Of a stretch of DNA of 64,000 nucleotides, positions 42,832-51,094 are shown piece by piece (the stretch's first letter is position 1; every line of letters begins with the position of its first letter). The notes under the pieces were generated by a model. It searched no databases, was not told where the DNA came from, and was given only the letters and a program-made list of their open reading frames with translations. The position numbers and the translations under genes are program-made. The stretch is from Acidimicrobiia bacterium UBA5794. GTDB taxonomy: Bacteria; Actinomycetota; Acidimicrobiia; Spongiisociales; UBA5794. Location: the NCBI GenBank assembly GCA_002418265.1, contig DIDS01000020.1, positions 215,057-279,056 of the forward strand. The letters run 5' to 3'.

Positions 42832-43011
42832 TTAGTTGGCTGGCTGTGGTGGCCAGTCGGTGATGAGGCGGATTTGGCCTTTGGTTGCTTCGATGACGAA
42901 GTCGGCACATACCGATCCGTCTGGAGCGATGGCTGCAGTTACGGGTTGCGGTTCGCCGGCTGGTGTGGTCCAGGTGTCGCCTTTGATGGTGTCGTCGACG
43001 ATCTTCCGCTT
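42832..43011 (-). pseudogene. ORF fragment, 3' end of an unknown island gene
   Basis: An open minus-strand frame of 59 residues from an in-frame TGA (43012-43014) to TAA: contains TWTTPAGEPQPVTAAIAPDG, CADFVIEATKGQIRLITDWPPQPAN. The composition looks like real protein (WTTPAGEP, TDWPPQ), but no start codon with a ribosome site is found, so it is probably the truncated end of a lost gene. The 465-bp stretch from the tRNA to abiEi otherwise holds the terminator, the direct repeat, two hairpins and the abiE promoter. Confidence 0.45.
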
Positions 43012-43050
43012 TCAATCGACAGAGGGCTCAGCTGTATGATAGGAATAGGG

Positions 43051-43079
43051 TTGCGATTGTCAGAAACGTGGGTTATATT
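43051..43079 (+). promoter_or_regulatory. abiE operon promoter
   Basis: TTGCGA (43051-43056), 17-nt spacer, TATATT (43074-43079), 15 nt before the abiEi ATG. GAGG lies 4 nt before the ATG. Confidence 0.6.
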
Positions 43080-43094
43080 TCGGACTGAGGGTCT

Positions 43095-43796
43095 ATGCGA
43101 AACGATATGATGACTACATCTGGAAAGGTTGCACGACGGGTCCGTCGTGCCCGCAATCGGTTCTTTCGGCGCAACGACTTTGAGGGATCGCGGGCGGCTG
43201 TCGAGAAAGCTTTGAGTCGGCTTGTTGCTGGGGGCGACTTGGTTCGAGTGAGGAATGGTCTCTACTGGCGTGGGACCGAGACCCCTTTGGGTATGGCACC
43301 TCCAAATCCACGAGAGGTGGTTCGCACTCTTGCTGGTACGGCTGTGAGTGGTCCTGCCGGGTTGTCGGCGTCCAACTTTTTGGGTTTGTCGACACAGGTA
43401 CCGCGTCTTCCTGAATACGCCGTATCGGGCGCCGTACCCGATGTTGATCGCATCCGTATTGTTAGACGTGATGGTCGCCGGGGAGAAGCAAGGAGGGCGG
43501 CACGGCTGACTGAAAGCGACATTGCAGTTCTTGAGGTGCTGGATTCCTGGGAGAAGGTCGTGGAGCTGCCCGCTGGAGAAGCGATGGAAAGACTCAGTGT
43601 GAGATTGCAGAACGATCCTGACAGCACGGATCGCCTCATCCGTGCTGCACAACACGAGCCAGCGCGAGTGCGCGTCAGGATGCGGTTCTTGCTCAACGCT
43701 GCGGGGCGTCCAGATCTTGCTGATCGTGTGCCGGCTGCTTCTGCCACCTCCGTGGAGGAACGAGCATTGGCGCCGCTGCGTTTGGTGTTTGAGTGA
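43095..43796 (+). CDS. AbiEi-like antitoxin/transcriptional regulator
   Basis: A 233-residue protein with an N-terminal winged-helix region (RRNDFEGSRAAVEKALSRLVAGGDLVRVRNGLYWRG), as in AbiEi/DUF6088 antitoxins, and a C-terminal domain rich in basic residues. Its 3' end overlaps the nucleotidyltransferase toxin gene by 4 bp (GTGA), the standard AbiE layout. In known AbiE systems this protein represses the operon and counters the toxin without direct contact (type IV). It lies inside the tRNA-Val(CAC) island. Confidence 0.82.
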   Translation: MRNDMMTTSGKVARRVRRARNRFFRRNDFEGSRAAVEKALSRLVAGGDLVRVRNGLYWRGTETPLGMAPPNPREVVRTLAGTAVSGPAGLSASNFLGLSTQVPRLPEYAVSGAVPDVDRIRIVRRDGRRGEARRAARLTESDIAVLEVLDSWEKVVELPAGEAMERLSVRLQNDPDSTDRLIRAAQHEPARVRVRMRFLLNAAGRPDLADRVPAASATSVEERALAPLRLVFE

Positions 43797-44749
43797 TGCG
43801 GTTTCGTGACTCAGCACCCTTAGATGACAGCGCTGAGGCCGCTGCCACTGTGATGGGCGATATGAATGCTGAGACCTTGCTCAAGGACTACTGGGTGACG
43901 GAAGTGCTGCGTGTCCTTGTCGAGGGGTACAGCGAAAGCTTTGTCTTCAAGGGAGGGACCAGTCTCACAAAGGCTTTCCATTGCGTAGATCGGTTCAGCG
44001 AAGACATCGACATCCTGATCACGGAGAAGCCTGACGATATGTCCTTCGATCGACTCATGAAGACGATGGCCTCGGCGGTGACCCACTCCACTGGTCTTGA
44101 AGGAGAGCGTGTGGGTGGAACAACGAACGTCTGGAGATCAGTCAAGTTCACGTTCCCGACGCGTCATGGAGCCGTGCTCAGACCCGAGGTGATTCTAGAG
44201 ATGGGTGTGCGTGGAAGCGATGCCCCCCAGCACGTGGTCCGAGATATTCGACCGCTGCTGGCCGACGCGACGCAAGAGGGATTTGATCCGTCCGAATATC
44301 CGGATCTTCGCGCTTTCCCCATCCATGTCCTTCATCCAGCTCGAACTCTCTGGGAGAAGGTGGTCTTGCTACACCACGATGTGACGAGCAACGCTTGGAA
44401 AAGGCATCAAGATCCATCCAGATTCGCACGTCACTACGGTGACATCGGCGCACTCTTGGGCATGGACGAGGTCAAAGTCATGCTCAACGATCAGGCACTT
44501 CGCAGTCGGTTGGACCAAGAGGTTCGAGAGATTTCGCGTCGATGGTTCGGCGGAGATCCCGCACCGGTACCCGAGGGCGGCTATTCGCAGTCCGACGCGT
44601 TCGTATTGTCGGGGGAGTTCGGTGAGTTCTTGACACAGTCTTTCGAGGAAGCCGTAGAAGTGCTTTGGTCATCCATCGGCCGACCGTCGTTGCACGGTGT
44701 CCTGGCCGCGATCAAAGACAATGCAGCAATCCTGGATCCCTGCGTTTGA
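43793..44749 (+). CDS. AbiEii/AbiGii nucleotidyltransferase toxin
   Basis: A 318-residue protein of the AbiEii family, distant relatives of DNA polymerase beta. The GG-[S/T]...DxD core is visible: FKGGTSLTKAF followed by RFSEDIDILI, and a conserved HPARTLWEKVVLLHHD segment downstream. Family toxins block growth and abort phage infection. The start is GTG at 43793 overlapping the antitoxin stop, with an ATG one codon later. No sign of frameshift or truncation. The 156-bp gap to the next gene has no recognised feature. Confidence 0.88.
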   Translation: MMRFRDSAPLDDSAEAAATVMGDMNAETLLKDYWVTEVLRVLVEGYSESFVFKGGTSLTKAFHCVDRFSEDIDILITEKPDDMSFDRLMKTMASAVTHSTGLEGERVGGTTNVWRSVKFTFPTRHGAVLRPEVILEMGVRGSDAPQHVVRDIRPLLADATQEGFDPSEYPDLRAFPIHVLHPARTLWEKVVLLHHDVTSNAWKRHQDPSRFARHYGDIGALLGMDEVKVMLNDQALRSRLDQEVREISRRWFGGDPAPVPEGGYSQSDAFVLSGEFGEFLTQSFEEAVEVLWSSIGRPSLHGVLAAIKDNAAILDPCV

Positions 44750-44905
44750 CCACAGTGGCGTCTGGCCGAAAACATCAGATCAACGGCTCATGGCTGATTT
44801 GCCCCGAATCCCTCGACGAGTTCTTGGTGAGAACCATTGCCAGGTGATAGGAAACGAGGTCGTAGGTTTCCGTCATGCTGACGACGGTACCCAGTCCAAT
44901 CTCAG

Positions 44906-46210
44906 TTAGCGTTCGGGTGCCCCGACCGGGACGACTGTGGTCACGGCGACGCCTTCGTTGCCGAAACCGAATTGGATCAGTGTGCTGGGACTGGCGGATA
45001 GGTCCGTTGTCGGGTCCCAGTTCGTGGCCACCGGGGTCCCCAAGTCGACAGAGACCCCAGATTTCGTAGAGGTGGGGCGAATCTCGCGGAACATGCCGTC
45101 TTCAAAAAGGACTCCTACCTCTTCACCGACAATGCCAAAGCTCCGGCCTTGATCGCCAAACGAAATGATACCGACCGGCCCTGTTGCTTCATTCACAACA
45201 GTGACCGCAGACTGTGACGAGTTGACCCTGTCTCCCCATACATACACGAACCCATCCTTGGCCACGACTCGCTGACCGTCATGGGTCAGCAGATATGGAG
45301 ACACGGTACCTGTGAGCGGGTCAATCTGCATCAATGTGTTGTTTCCCTGAGCGACCCAGACAGAGGCGGTGCCCACAGCGAGATCCTGTGGATGCGGAGG
45401 TGCCAACTCGATCACCCGGACGATCTCGGCCGTGGATTGATCAATCTGGGCGACGGCGCCTCGGGCTGTTAGTAGCCAAACGTATCCGAGGCCTGTTTCG
45501 AGGTCGTTTGGAAGGAACCTGCGGTCACCAGACTCTGAGACGGGTGTCGCCAACTCGGGCAGAACCGTGGCGGTGATGTCGCCCGTCGTCGGATTCACTT
45601 TGGAAAGAGCACCGGTCTCGAAGTGTGCCACCCAAATTGATGAACCATCCCAGGCCACCTGCACTGGCCGATCGGACAACTCCGCGATCGGGCGCAATGT
45701 GTCTCGCTCGGCGACGAACAAGGTCGCATTCATTGCGGGAAGACTCCCAGCGGATCGGTCATCTTGGGTGGCAAGAATCAACATGCCACCGCCAAAGAGA
45801 CGTGCAGTCACAGGCTCCCAACCATCTGGCAACTCCGCTGTTGTCCCATCGAAGGATCCCTGTAGGTCTGGGGCGATCAGTGTCGATGGTGCGGTGGCTA
45901 AAGGTGTCGGCACTCCGAGCTGCGATAGCCCAAGCCACACCGGCAGTCCGATCACAACAGCGGTAGTGATAGCTGCGGCCAAAGCGACTATCAACTTGGA
46001 TCGTGAGCGACGGTTGGGGACAGGCTGGACCGTGGCAGCGTCGTTCACGGTTATCGACCCAACGCCCACCAGGATGGGGACATCGGGATCCCGAGCGCCT
46101 GGCTGACCTGTCACTTCCGCTAGAAGTATCGAAAGAAGCTCCCGACGGAACTCCTCAGAAGGTACCACCGGCCGATCGTCTCGTTCCAGAAGTTCGATCA
46201 CGTCACTCAT
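44906..46210 (-). CDS. Membrane-anchored beta-propeller protein, putative anti-sigma partner
   Basis: A 434-residue protein. The ~70-residue N-terminus is polar (MSDVIELLERDDRPVVPSEE...) and would face the cytoplasm; one membrane segment follows (LIVALAAAITTAVVIGLPVWLGL); the ~330-residue outer part has repeated SIWVAHFETGALSKVNPTTG, SVWVAQGNNTLMQIDPLTG-type units, like YncE/virginiamycin-lyase propellers. It overlaps the upstream ECF sigma gene by 8 bp and GGAGG precedes its ATG. The layout suggests a sensor that holds the sigma factor, but the cytoplasmic part has no zinc anti-sigma motif. No catalytic residues assigned. Confidence 0.7.
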   Translation of the reverse strand: MSDVIELLERDDRPVVPSEEFRRELLSILLAEVTGQPGARDPDVPILVGVGSITVNDAATVQPVPNRRSRSKLIVALAAAITTAVVIGLPVWLGLSQLGVPTPLATAPSTLIAPDLQGSFDGTTAELPDGWEPVTARLFGGGMLILATQDDRSAGSLPAMNATLFVAERDTLRPIAELSDRPVQVAWDGSSIWVAHFETGALSKVNPTTGDITATVLPELATPVSESGDRRFLPNDLETGLGYVWLLTARGAVAQIDQSTAEIVRVIELAPPHPQDLAVGTASVWVAQGNNTLMQIDPLTGTVSPYLLTHDGQRVVAKDGFVYVWGDRVNSSQSAVTVVNEATGPVGIISFGDQGRSFGIVGEEVGVLFEDGMFREIRPTSTKSGVSVDLGTPVATNWDPTTDLSASPSTLIQFGFGNEGVAVTTVVPVGAPER

Positions 46211-46724
46211 CAGTTACCTCCTCGAACCTAGACCGCAGGGCTCGCCGGCCCCGTGCCAGCAGTGATTCCGTTGCCACGACCGACCTGCCTACTCGTTGTG
46301 CAACCTCGCGAACCGAGAACCCGTCGACATAGTGCAGGATCAGGACGAGTCTTTGAGAAGAGGCAAGCCGCGACAGCGCCACGACCAAGCGTCTCTCGTC
46401 GACTGACCAGTCAGGTGGCCATCCTGGACTCGCCACGTCGACATCTCGTGAGACGGTGCGGGGCCGTCGGTTCTTGTGACGGATGTGATCAACCAGTCGA
46501 CGGCGCGCGACCGTGATGATCCAAGCCTCCGGAGAAGCAAGGGTGCCAGGCATCGTCTTGACTGCAGAGAGGAAGGTTTCTTGTGTGAGGTCCTCGGCGA
46601 GCGCAACGTCACCGCCGACGCGTCTTAGGAAGTATCCGTAAACGACCGGCAGTAGCCGTTCATACAGTGTCTCGAAGGTGGCAGTACTGGCCGACTCATC
46701 GATCGGCTTGATCGGCTCGTTCAC
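46203..46724 (-). CDS. ECF-type RNA polymerase sigma factor (island-borne)
   Basis: A 173-residue ECF sigma factor. Region 2: RLLPVVYGYFLRRVGGDVALAEDLTQETFL and PEAWIITVARRRLVDHIRH; region 4: LASSQRLVLILHYVDGFSVREVAQRVGRSV and ESLLARGRRALRSRF. GTG start at 46724 with TGGAGG upstream; longer upstream frame rejected as non-conserved. It is translationally coupled to a membrane beta-propeller protein and is unrelated in detail to the sigma factor at 30 kb. Both lie in or next to mobile regions. Confidence 0.9.
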   Translation of the reverse strand: MNEPIKPIDESASTATFETLYERLLPVVYGYFLRRVGGDVALAEDLTQETFLSAVKTMPGTLASPEAWIITVARRRLVDHIRHKNRRPRTVSRDVDVASPGWPPDWSVDERRLVVALSRLASSQRLVLILHYVDGFSVREVAQRVGRSVVATESLLARGRRALRSRFEEVTDE

Positions 46725-47072
46725 AGGATCCGGTCCTCCAGCAGGTTCGATCGCCCTACAACCATTATGTCGTCCGATTCGGTCAAAATCTGTCGACGGG
46801 TATGGACGGTCGCCGCGTCGGGCGAGAGAGCGCCAGCCCCGCTTTGGCGGCATGAGTGAGCGCGGCTACGCCGCTCCCGCCTCAAAGACGACGCTGCCGA
46901 CTGGCCGAACTGAAGGTACGGCGCGAACCTCAGAACCTCCACAAAAACCCCACAAAAACCCCACAAGCCAGCGAAAAATGATGCAAAACAATGAAAGGTA
47001 GTGAGAAGAGAAACCCTTGCTACGTACGGTTTTCTGACGAATTGGCAGGTCAGGATATACCCCGGATCTGCG
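46725..47072. other. Gap between island sigma gene and right att
   Basis: About 350 bp with no gene I can support. It contains the sigma gene's upstream region, the right 22-bp direct repeat and A-rich sequence. Minus-strand open frames here include one reading WWAMAGSNCRPL, the antisense of the tRNA copy; these are not genes. Confidence 0.6.
46944..46965. repeat. 22-bp direct repeat, right copy (possible integrase arm site)
   Basis: Identical to 42702-42723, located 107 bp inside the right att repeat. See the left copy. Confidence 0.7.
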
Positions 47073-47115
47073 TTCACACTGCAGAGGTCGGCAGTTCGAT
47101 CCTGCCATCGCCCAC
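47073..47115 (+). repeat. Right att repeat (partial tRNA-Val CAC copy)
   Basis: Exact 43-bp copy of tRNA-Val(CAC) from anticodon loop to 3' end. Upstream the tRNA homology stops after five bases (CTGCG instead of CTGCA), so no full tRNA is present. It would be attR of the island. Confidence 0.88.
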
Positions 47116-47259
47116 CAATCTCTTTCCACTCGAATCATCATCGATTCGGACTCTGTCCGTGTTTCGATGTCTCATGGCTTTCACGATTCATTGCAATGTG
47201 GGAAATACGGTTGGCGGTGGATTCGGGTCGAGACCTTATGCTCATACCCAGGATCGCCG
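47092..47259 (+). repeat. Fourth ~148-bp tRNA-Val-end unit
   Basis: From the tRNA-Val copy, a spacer with TTCACGATTCATTGCAATGTGG...GGGTCGAGACCTTA, similar to the conserved part of the units at 25.8-26.3 kb, leads to a second, degenerate tRNA 3' end (CTCATACCCAGGATCGCC, 47241-47258). The two tRNA ends are 146 bp apart, the same period as at the other locus. The last base overlaps the region next to the lipoprotein gene stop (47260-47262). Confidence 0.75.
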
Positions 47260-49257
47260 CTACGGAGTGTCGTGCACCCGGGGTAGACCACCGAAGTTGA
47301 GTGCCTCGGTGAGGGTCTCCAGGGTGCCGTCATCGCATGCGTCGTAAGTGAAGTTCCATACCCCTTCGCCGCGGATCTCGGTGGATGTGTATGTGCCGGT
47401 GACGTCGGACTCAGGCCGGAACTTTATCGCGAACGTACCGTTGGCGTGCGTCCCCTGTGTCGTGAGGACGGATTCCCCCGCCCACGGTCGGCTCTTCACC
47501 TTCTTGTCAACGCAGTCGTTGACCCACATTGTGGCTCCGGAATAGTCTCTGATCATCTCTGCAGTGCCGTCATCGTGCAGCGTGATCTCCACGAGCACCG
47601 GAGATGTGGAAACGAGTGGGCTGCCACCGGCCTCAAAGGGGTGGTCCATGGTCCTGATTATCTCGGCCGTACCGACGAATTTCCAGGGGAACTCCTCCTC
47701 CTTCCTGTCCAGGGCGAAGGTCACCAGGATGTCCTTCGCCGATTCGACCTTGATTGGTTTGGATCCTTCTGAGAACCCCTCGGCCGCCACAGTGATCGTG
47801 TGGGTACCAACAGGCGCATCGCCGAATGTGAATTGCCCTGACTCGTCGGTGACGGTGGAGCCACCGGGAACACCTGTAACGACAGCGCCCGCGATGGGAT
47901 CACCTGAGTCAGCGTCAACGACGGTGCCTGTAATTGATCCTGGTGCGGGAGTGATGACGAAGTCGACCGGTGGAAGCCGATTCCTGTCGAGGCTCCCGGC
48001 ATCGCCTGCTGTTGTTTGTGTTTCTGGGCTGAACGGTTGATACGGGCCAATATCCTGACATTGGGGCTTGATCCTCCACCCCTCGACGGGAGGCACACAC
48101 ACCTCGACGGTGAATGCAATGTCCCCAATTGTTGCACCAAGCATGTTCATTGCGGCAACGCGCCTTTTGATCCGTTCACAGGTGCCTTCGCCTCCCTGCC
48201 AGAGTTGTTCGCCAACCCAATTGCCAGCCCAGAATGAGATCGCAACGGTTCCCGCAATCGCGACGGTTGGAAGAAACGCGGTGCTCGCTGCCACACTCGC
48301 GGCTGCAACCTCTGGACTCGCAGCCATCCAGGAGAGCAAGGCCGTCCCCAACGTAACGGACGAAACCTCGAGGGCTGCGGTCACCGGGGCATTGATCCAC
48401 CAGTCATTCCCCAACGCAGCCTCACAGGCCTGCGCACTTGGCCAGATTGATGCATCGAGGCCTTCAACAACGGCGCTCGCGGCGTGCGTCATCGCCAACT
48501 GGTACACACGAAGGTCGCCACGCGACTCTATGAGACGCGCGCCCACTCGTTTGCAGGTGAAGGTCACACTGCTACGCGTGGTGTTGCACCCCTCCGAGTG
48601 CAGAAACGGTGCGGTAAGATTTCCCGGCAGCTCGCCGTCCGGGGTCCAGACAGAAACGTCAAGAAATACAGCTCTGTTTACATCCACGGCGGCGTTGCGG
48701 AACGCAGCGCGTGCACCCGATACATCCCGATTATCAGACGGAGCCTTCATTGACTGGAGGTCGCCGTCGTCGTTTGTGAGCGCGAAGTCCTCGGTCGACG
48801 TCGATCCGTCGGGAGCCACGAACTCGGCCGTCATCGTCGTACCAGTAAAACTGAACCTGAGCTCACCCACATCACCCAGATACATCACCGACGGCTGACC
48901 CGCCGCATCCAGGTCGATACGGAAGGCTTCGTCGCTGTCCTTCATATGGACCACCGCAGTCGTCGGTGGAAGGTTCGTTGACGGCTTCGGTCCCAAGAAG
49001 TCGAGCCTCTCAACCGGGTGGTCGCCTTCTTCAAAGATGACCGATGCCGCGATCGGGCTATCGGGATCCTCGTCGATTATGAGTTCCAGGGGATCGGGGA
49101 TCTGGAGTTGAGAGTCGAGATCTGTCGAGCTATCAGTAGCGGCTGGATTTGTCTCGTCAAGGGATTCAAGCGAGTTCTCACCACTTGAACAGGCACCGGC
49201 AACCAGCACCAACACCAAGCAAGCCGCGATTTCCCGCGCTTTGATGGTCGCTCCCAT
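47260..49257 (-). CDS. Lipoprotein with carboxypeptidase-regulatory-like domain
   Basis: A 665-residue predicted lipoprotein (LVLVLVAGACSS with a lipobox Cys near residue 23). The first ~350 residues form an unknown domain with several cysteines and a striking ~70-residue hydrophobic Ala/Val/Thr stretch (LEVSSVTLGTALLSWMAASP onward, to AIAGTVAISFWAG) that could insert into a membrane. A CNA-B/carboxypeptidase-regulatory-like domain follows (GTVVDADSGDPIAGAVVTGV), then a C-terminal beta-rich domain with paired cysteines. I cannot name a function. ATG with GGAGGG upstream. Its stop codon directly abuts a degenerate tRNA-Val end. Confidence 0.75.
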   Translation of the reverse strand: MGATIKAREIAACLVLVLVAGACSSGENSLESLDETNPAATDSSTDLDSQLQIPDPLELIIDEDPDSPIAASVIFEEGDHPVERLDFLGPKPSTNLPPTTAVVHMKDSDEAFRIDLDAAGQPSVMYLGDVGELRFSFTGTTMTAEFVAPDGSTSTEDFALTNDDGDLQSMKAPSDNRDVSGARAAFRNAAVDVNRAVFLDVSVWTPDGELPGNLTAPFLHSEGCNTTRSSVTFTCKRVGARLIESRGDLRVYQLAMTHAASAVVEGLDASIWPSAQACEAALGNDWWINAPVTAALEVSSVTLGTALLSWMAASPEVAAASVAASTAFLPTVAIAGTVAISFWAGNWVGEQLWQGGEGTCERIKRRVAAMNMLGATIGDIAFTVEVCVPPVEGWRIKPQCQDIGPYQPFSPETQTTAGDAGSLDRNRLPPVDFVITPAPGSITGTVVDADSGDPIAGAVVTGVPGGSTVTDESGQFTFGDAPVGTHTITVAAEGFSEGSKPIKVESAKDILVTFALDRKEEEFPWKFVGTAEIIRTMDHPFEAGGSPLVSTSPVLVEITLHDDGTAEMIRDYSGATMWVNDCVDKKVKSRPWAGESVLTTQGTHANGTFAIKFRPESDVTGTYTSTEIRGEGVWNFTYDACDDGTLETLTEALNFGGLPRVHDTP

Positions 49258-49467
49258 CGGATCCCTCCGCCGCCTGTCCGCGGGACTATAGCGATCGGCA
49301 CACAGGGCTTCCCTGTGTTTTCGGAGGACTGCGTCTCGCGCCAGAACGATGATGGCGTATCTCGGGGCACTGATGCCGCTTCCGTTTTCGACAAACTGTC
49401 GGATAAGGAGGCTGGTAGAACTCGCGCCGTCATAGCCCCTGAGACCCTTGAAAGCCTGGAGTTGAGC

Positions 49468-50025
49468 ATGAAACGATCGATTGTGATGGTGGTTCTTATC
49501 GCCATTGTGGCTGCGGCTTGTAGCGCCTCTGAGGAAGCGGCTCCATCGGAGACACCGACCACGGAAGCTGCCCCAATCACGACAACTGAGGCACCAACAA
49601 CGACTGCAACGTCGACAACGGTGCCGTCGACCCCGACAACAGTGACATCGGATGAAATCGAGACATCACCCGTCGTATCTGGTGAGGATCCTGACGTTGA
49701 CGCCATTGTTGACATGTATGACGTCGTCTTCGACAACACCACGAGCTTTGACGAGAAGGCGCCATTCATCACCGACGCTTCCGGTCTTGAAGAGACCGTC
49801 GAGAAGTACGCAGTCGCCGGTGAGAGCATGGGTGGTATCGCCCTTCAGCCCGACAGCGTCGGCATCGACGGTAACGACGCCCGGGTTGTCTACTCGTTGT
49901 TGTTTGCAGGGAACGTCGCGTTTTCGGATCTTGAGGGTGAGGCGGTCCTGACGGACAACGGGTGGCAGGTGAGCCGGGAGTTCTTCTGCGAGATCATGAT
50001 ATTGGCTCGAATCGGCTGCCCGTGA
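49468..50025 (+). CDS. Small lipoprotein with Thr-rich linker
   Basis: A 185-residue predicted lipoprotein: signal KRSIVMVVLIAIVAAACSAS with the lipobox Cys at residue 18, a Thr/Pro/Glu-rich linker (~residues 22-65), then a ~110-residue globular domain (DPDVDAIVDMYDVVFDNTTS... to REFFCEIMILARIGC) with two cysteines. The fold looks like small actinobacterial NTF2-like lipoprotein domains, but this is uncertain. ATG at 49468 with GGAG upstream; the longer upstream frame is not coding. Divergent from the large lipoprotein gene. Confidence 0.75.
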   Translation: MKRSIVMVVLIAIVAAACSASEEAAPSETPTTEAAPITTTEAPTTTATSTTVPSTPTTVTSDEIETSPVVSGEDPDVDAIVDMYDVVFDNTTSFDEKAPFITDASGLEETVEKYAVAGESMGGIALQPDSVGIDGNDARVVYSLLFAGNVAFSDLEGEAVLTDNGWQVSREFFCEIMILARIGCP

Positions 50026-50158
50026 TGGCCACCAATACCTCGTTGGAGTACGGAATCCGCGTGAACAGTTGGGATGGGTTGAAGCCTTCGTCTCAGTTCC
50101 GGCAGCGCCGATGGCCGGGATTCCTCGTGGTTGATGACGTTCGACTGTCGGCTATCCC

Positions 50159-51094
50159 TCAGCCAACGAGGAGAGGGATGAGAGCAAGGTAGACCCCGAC
50201 GAGGATCGCACCCTCTGCTCTTCGTAGGCGGTGACCGGTTGACATCATGACCCATACCACGGCGCCGAGTGCGACGGCCGCAGCGGCAGCTTTCGTGAGT
50301 CGTGCAGCATCGAGAAGGGGCGTTCCGCCTACGAGCCCCACCACTCCGCCGACTGCGAGGGCATTGAAAAGGTTCGAACCGAGCAAGTTGCCCAGGATGA
50401 GGTCACTCTCCCCGCGGCGAGCGGACTGAATGACCGTGACGAGTTCCGGGAGCGACGTACCGACTGCCACGATGGTGGCACCGATGATGGCTTCGGATAG
50501 CCCGGCACGGTCGGCCAGGTCGATGGATGCCCAGAGGAGCAGGTGTGCGCCGGCCAAGGTACCGATGAGTCCAACGATGGTTCGGAGGACCTCGACTCTG
50601 AACGCGTGGTTCGGACCTGCGAACTTGAGAACATCCGCTTCAAGGTCGCTCTCGCCGTTGCGTCGCATCACGATCGCGAGCGCCCCCACCATCGATGCGA
50701 TGAGAACCAATCCTTCGATCGGCGACAACCCACCCCGCACCAGCAGCAGAAACAGAGCCATTCCGGCCACAGTCAGGGGGGCCTCCCGCCGCACAGCCCG
50801 CGACCCGACGGTGAGTGGCAGAATCAGGACGCCTATTCCCAAGATGAGGCTGAGGTTGACGAGGTTCGATCCGACGATGTTGCCTACTGCGATCTCTGGC
50901 TGGCCACTCGCTGCAGCAGATGCTGAAACGAGGAACTCCGGGGTGCTCGTGCCAAACCCCACGATGACGACTCCGACGACGACAGGGGCGACACGTCTGA
51001 TGACGGCTATCCGCGCTGCGCCCACGACCAACTGGTCGGAGGCCCAAGCCAGGAGTGCCACACCAACGACGAGGCCGACCACGGAAATCACCAC
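50159..51094 (-). CDS. Calcium/sodium antiporter-like (CaCA, YrbG family)
   Basis: A 311-residue, ~10-segment exchanger made of two homologous halves. The two alpha repeats are clear: GFGTSTPEFLVSASAA with GNIVGSNLVNL in the first half, and VAVGTSLPELVTVIQSAR with GNLLGSNLFNA in the second. These acidic and serine residues bind the transported cations. The GTG at 51094 has AAGGAG 5 nt upstream. A family-level cation specificity (Ca, Na or K) cannot be decided here. Confidence 0.92.
   Translation of the reverse strand: MVISVVGLVVGVALLAWASDQLVVGAARIAVIRRVAPVVVGVVIVGFGTSTPEFLVSASAAASGQPEIAVGNIVGSNLVNLSLILGIGVLILPLTVGSRAVRREAPLTVAGMALFLLLVRGGLSPIEGLVLIASMVGALAIVMRRNGESDLEADVLKFAGPNHAFRVEVLRTIVGLIGTLAGAHLLLWASIDLADRAGLSEAIIGATIVAVGTSLPELVTVIQSARRGESDLILGNLLGSNLFNALAVGGVVGLVGGTPLLDAARLTKAAAAAVALGAVVWVMMSTGHRLRRAEGAILVGVYLALIPLLVG

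Noticed and set aside
42730..43110. Trp/Gly-rich plus-strand ORF near the island's left end
   Set aside because: It is antisense to the more protein-like 59-residue tail and spans the hairpin and abiE promoter.
46866..47141. Minus-strand ORF containing WWAMAGSNCRPL
   Set aside because: This well-known false ORF is the antisense of the partial tRNA-Val copy plus A/C-rich sequence.
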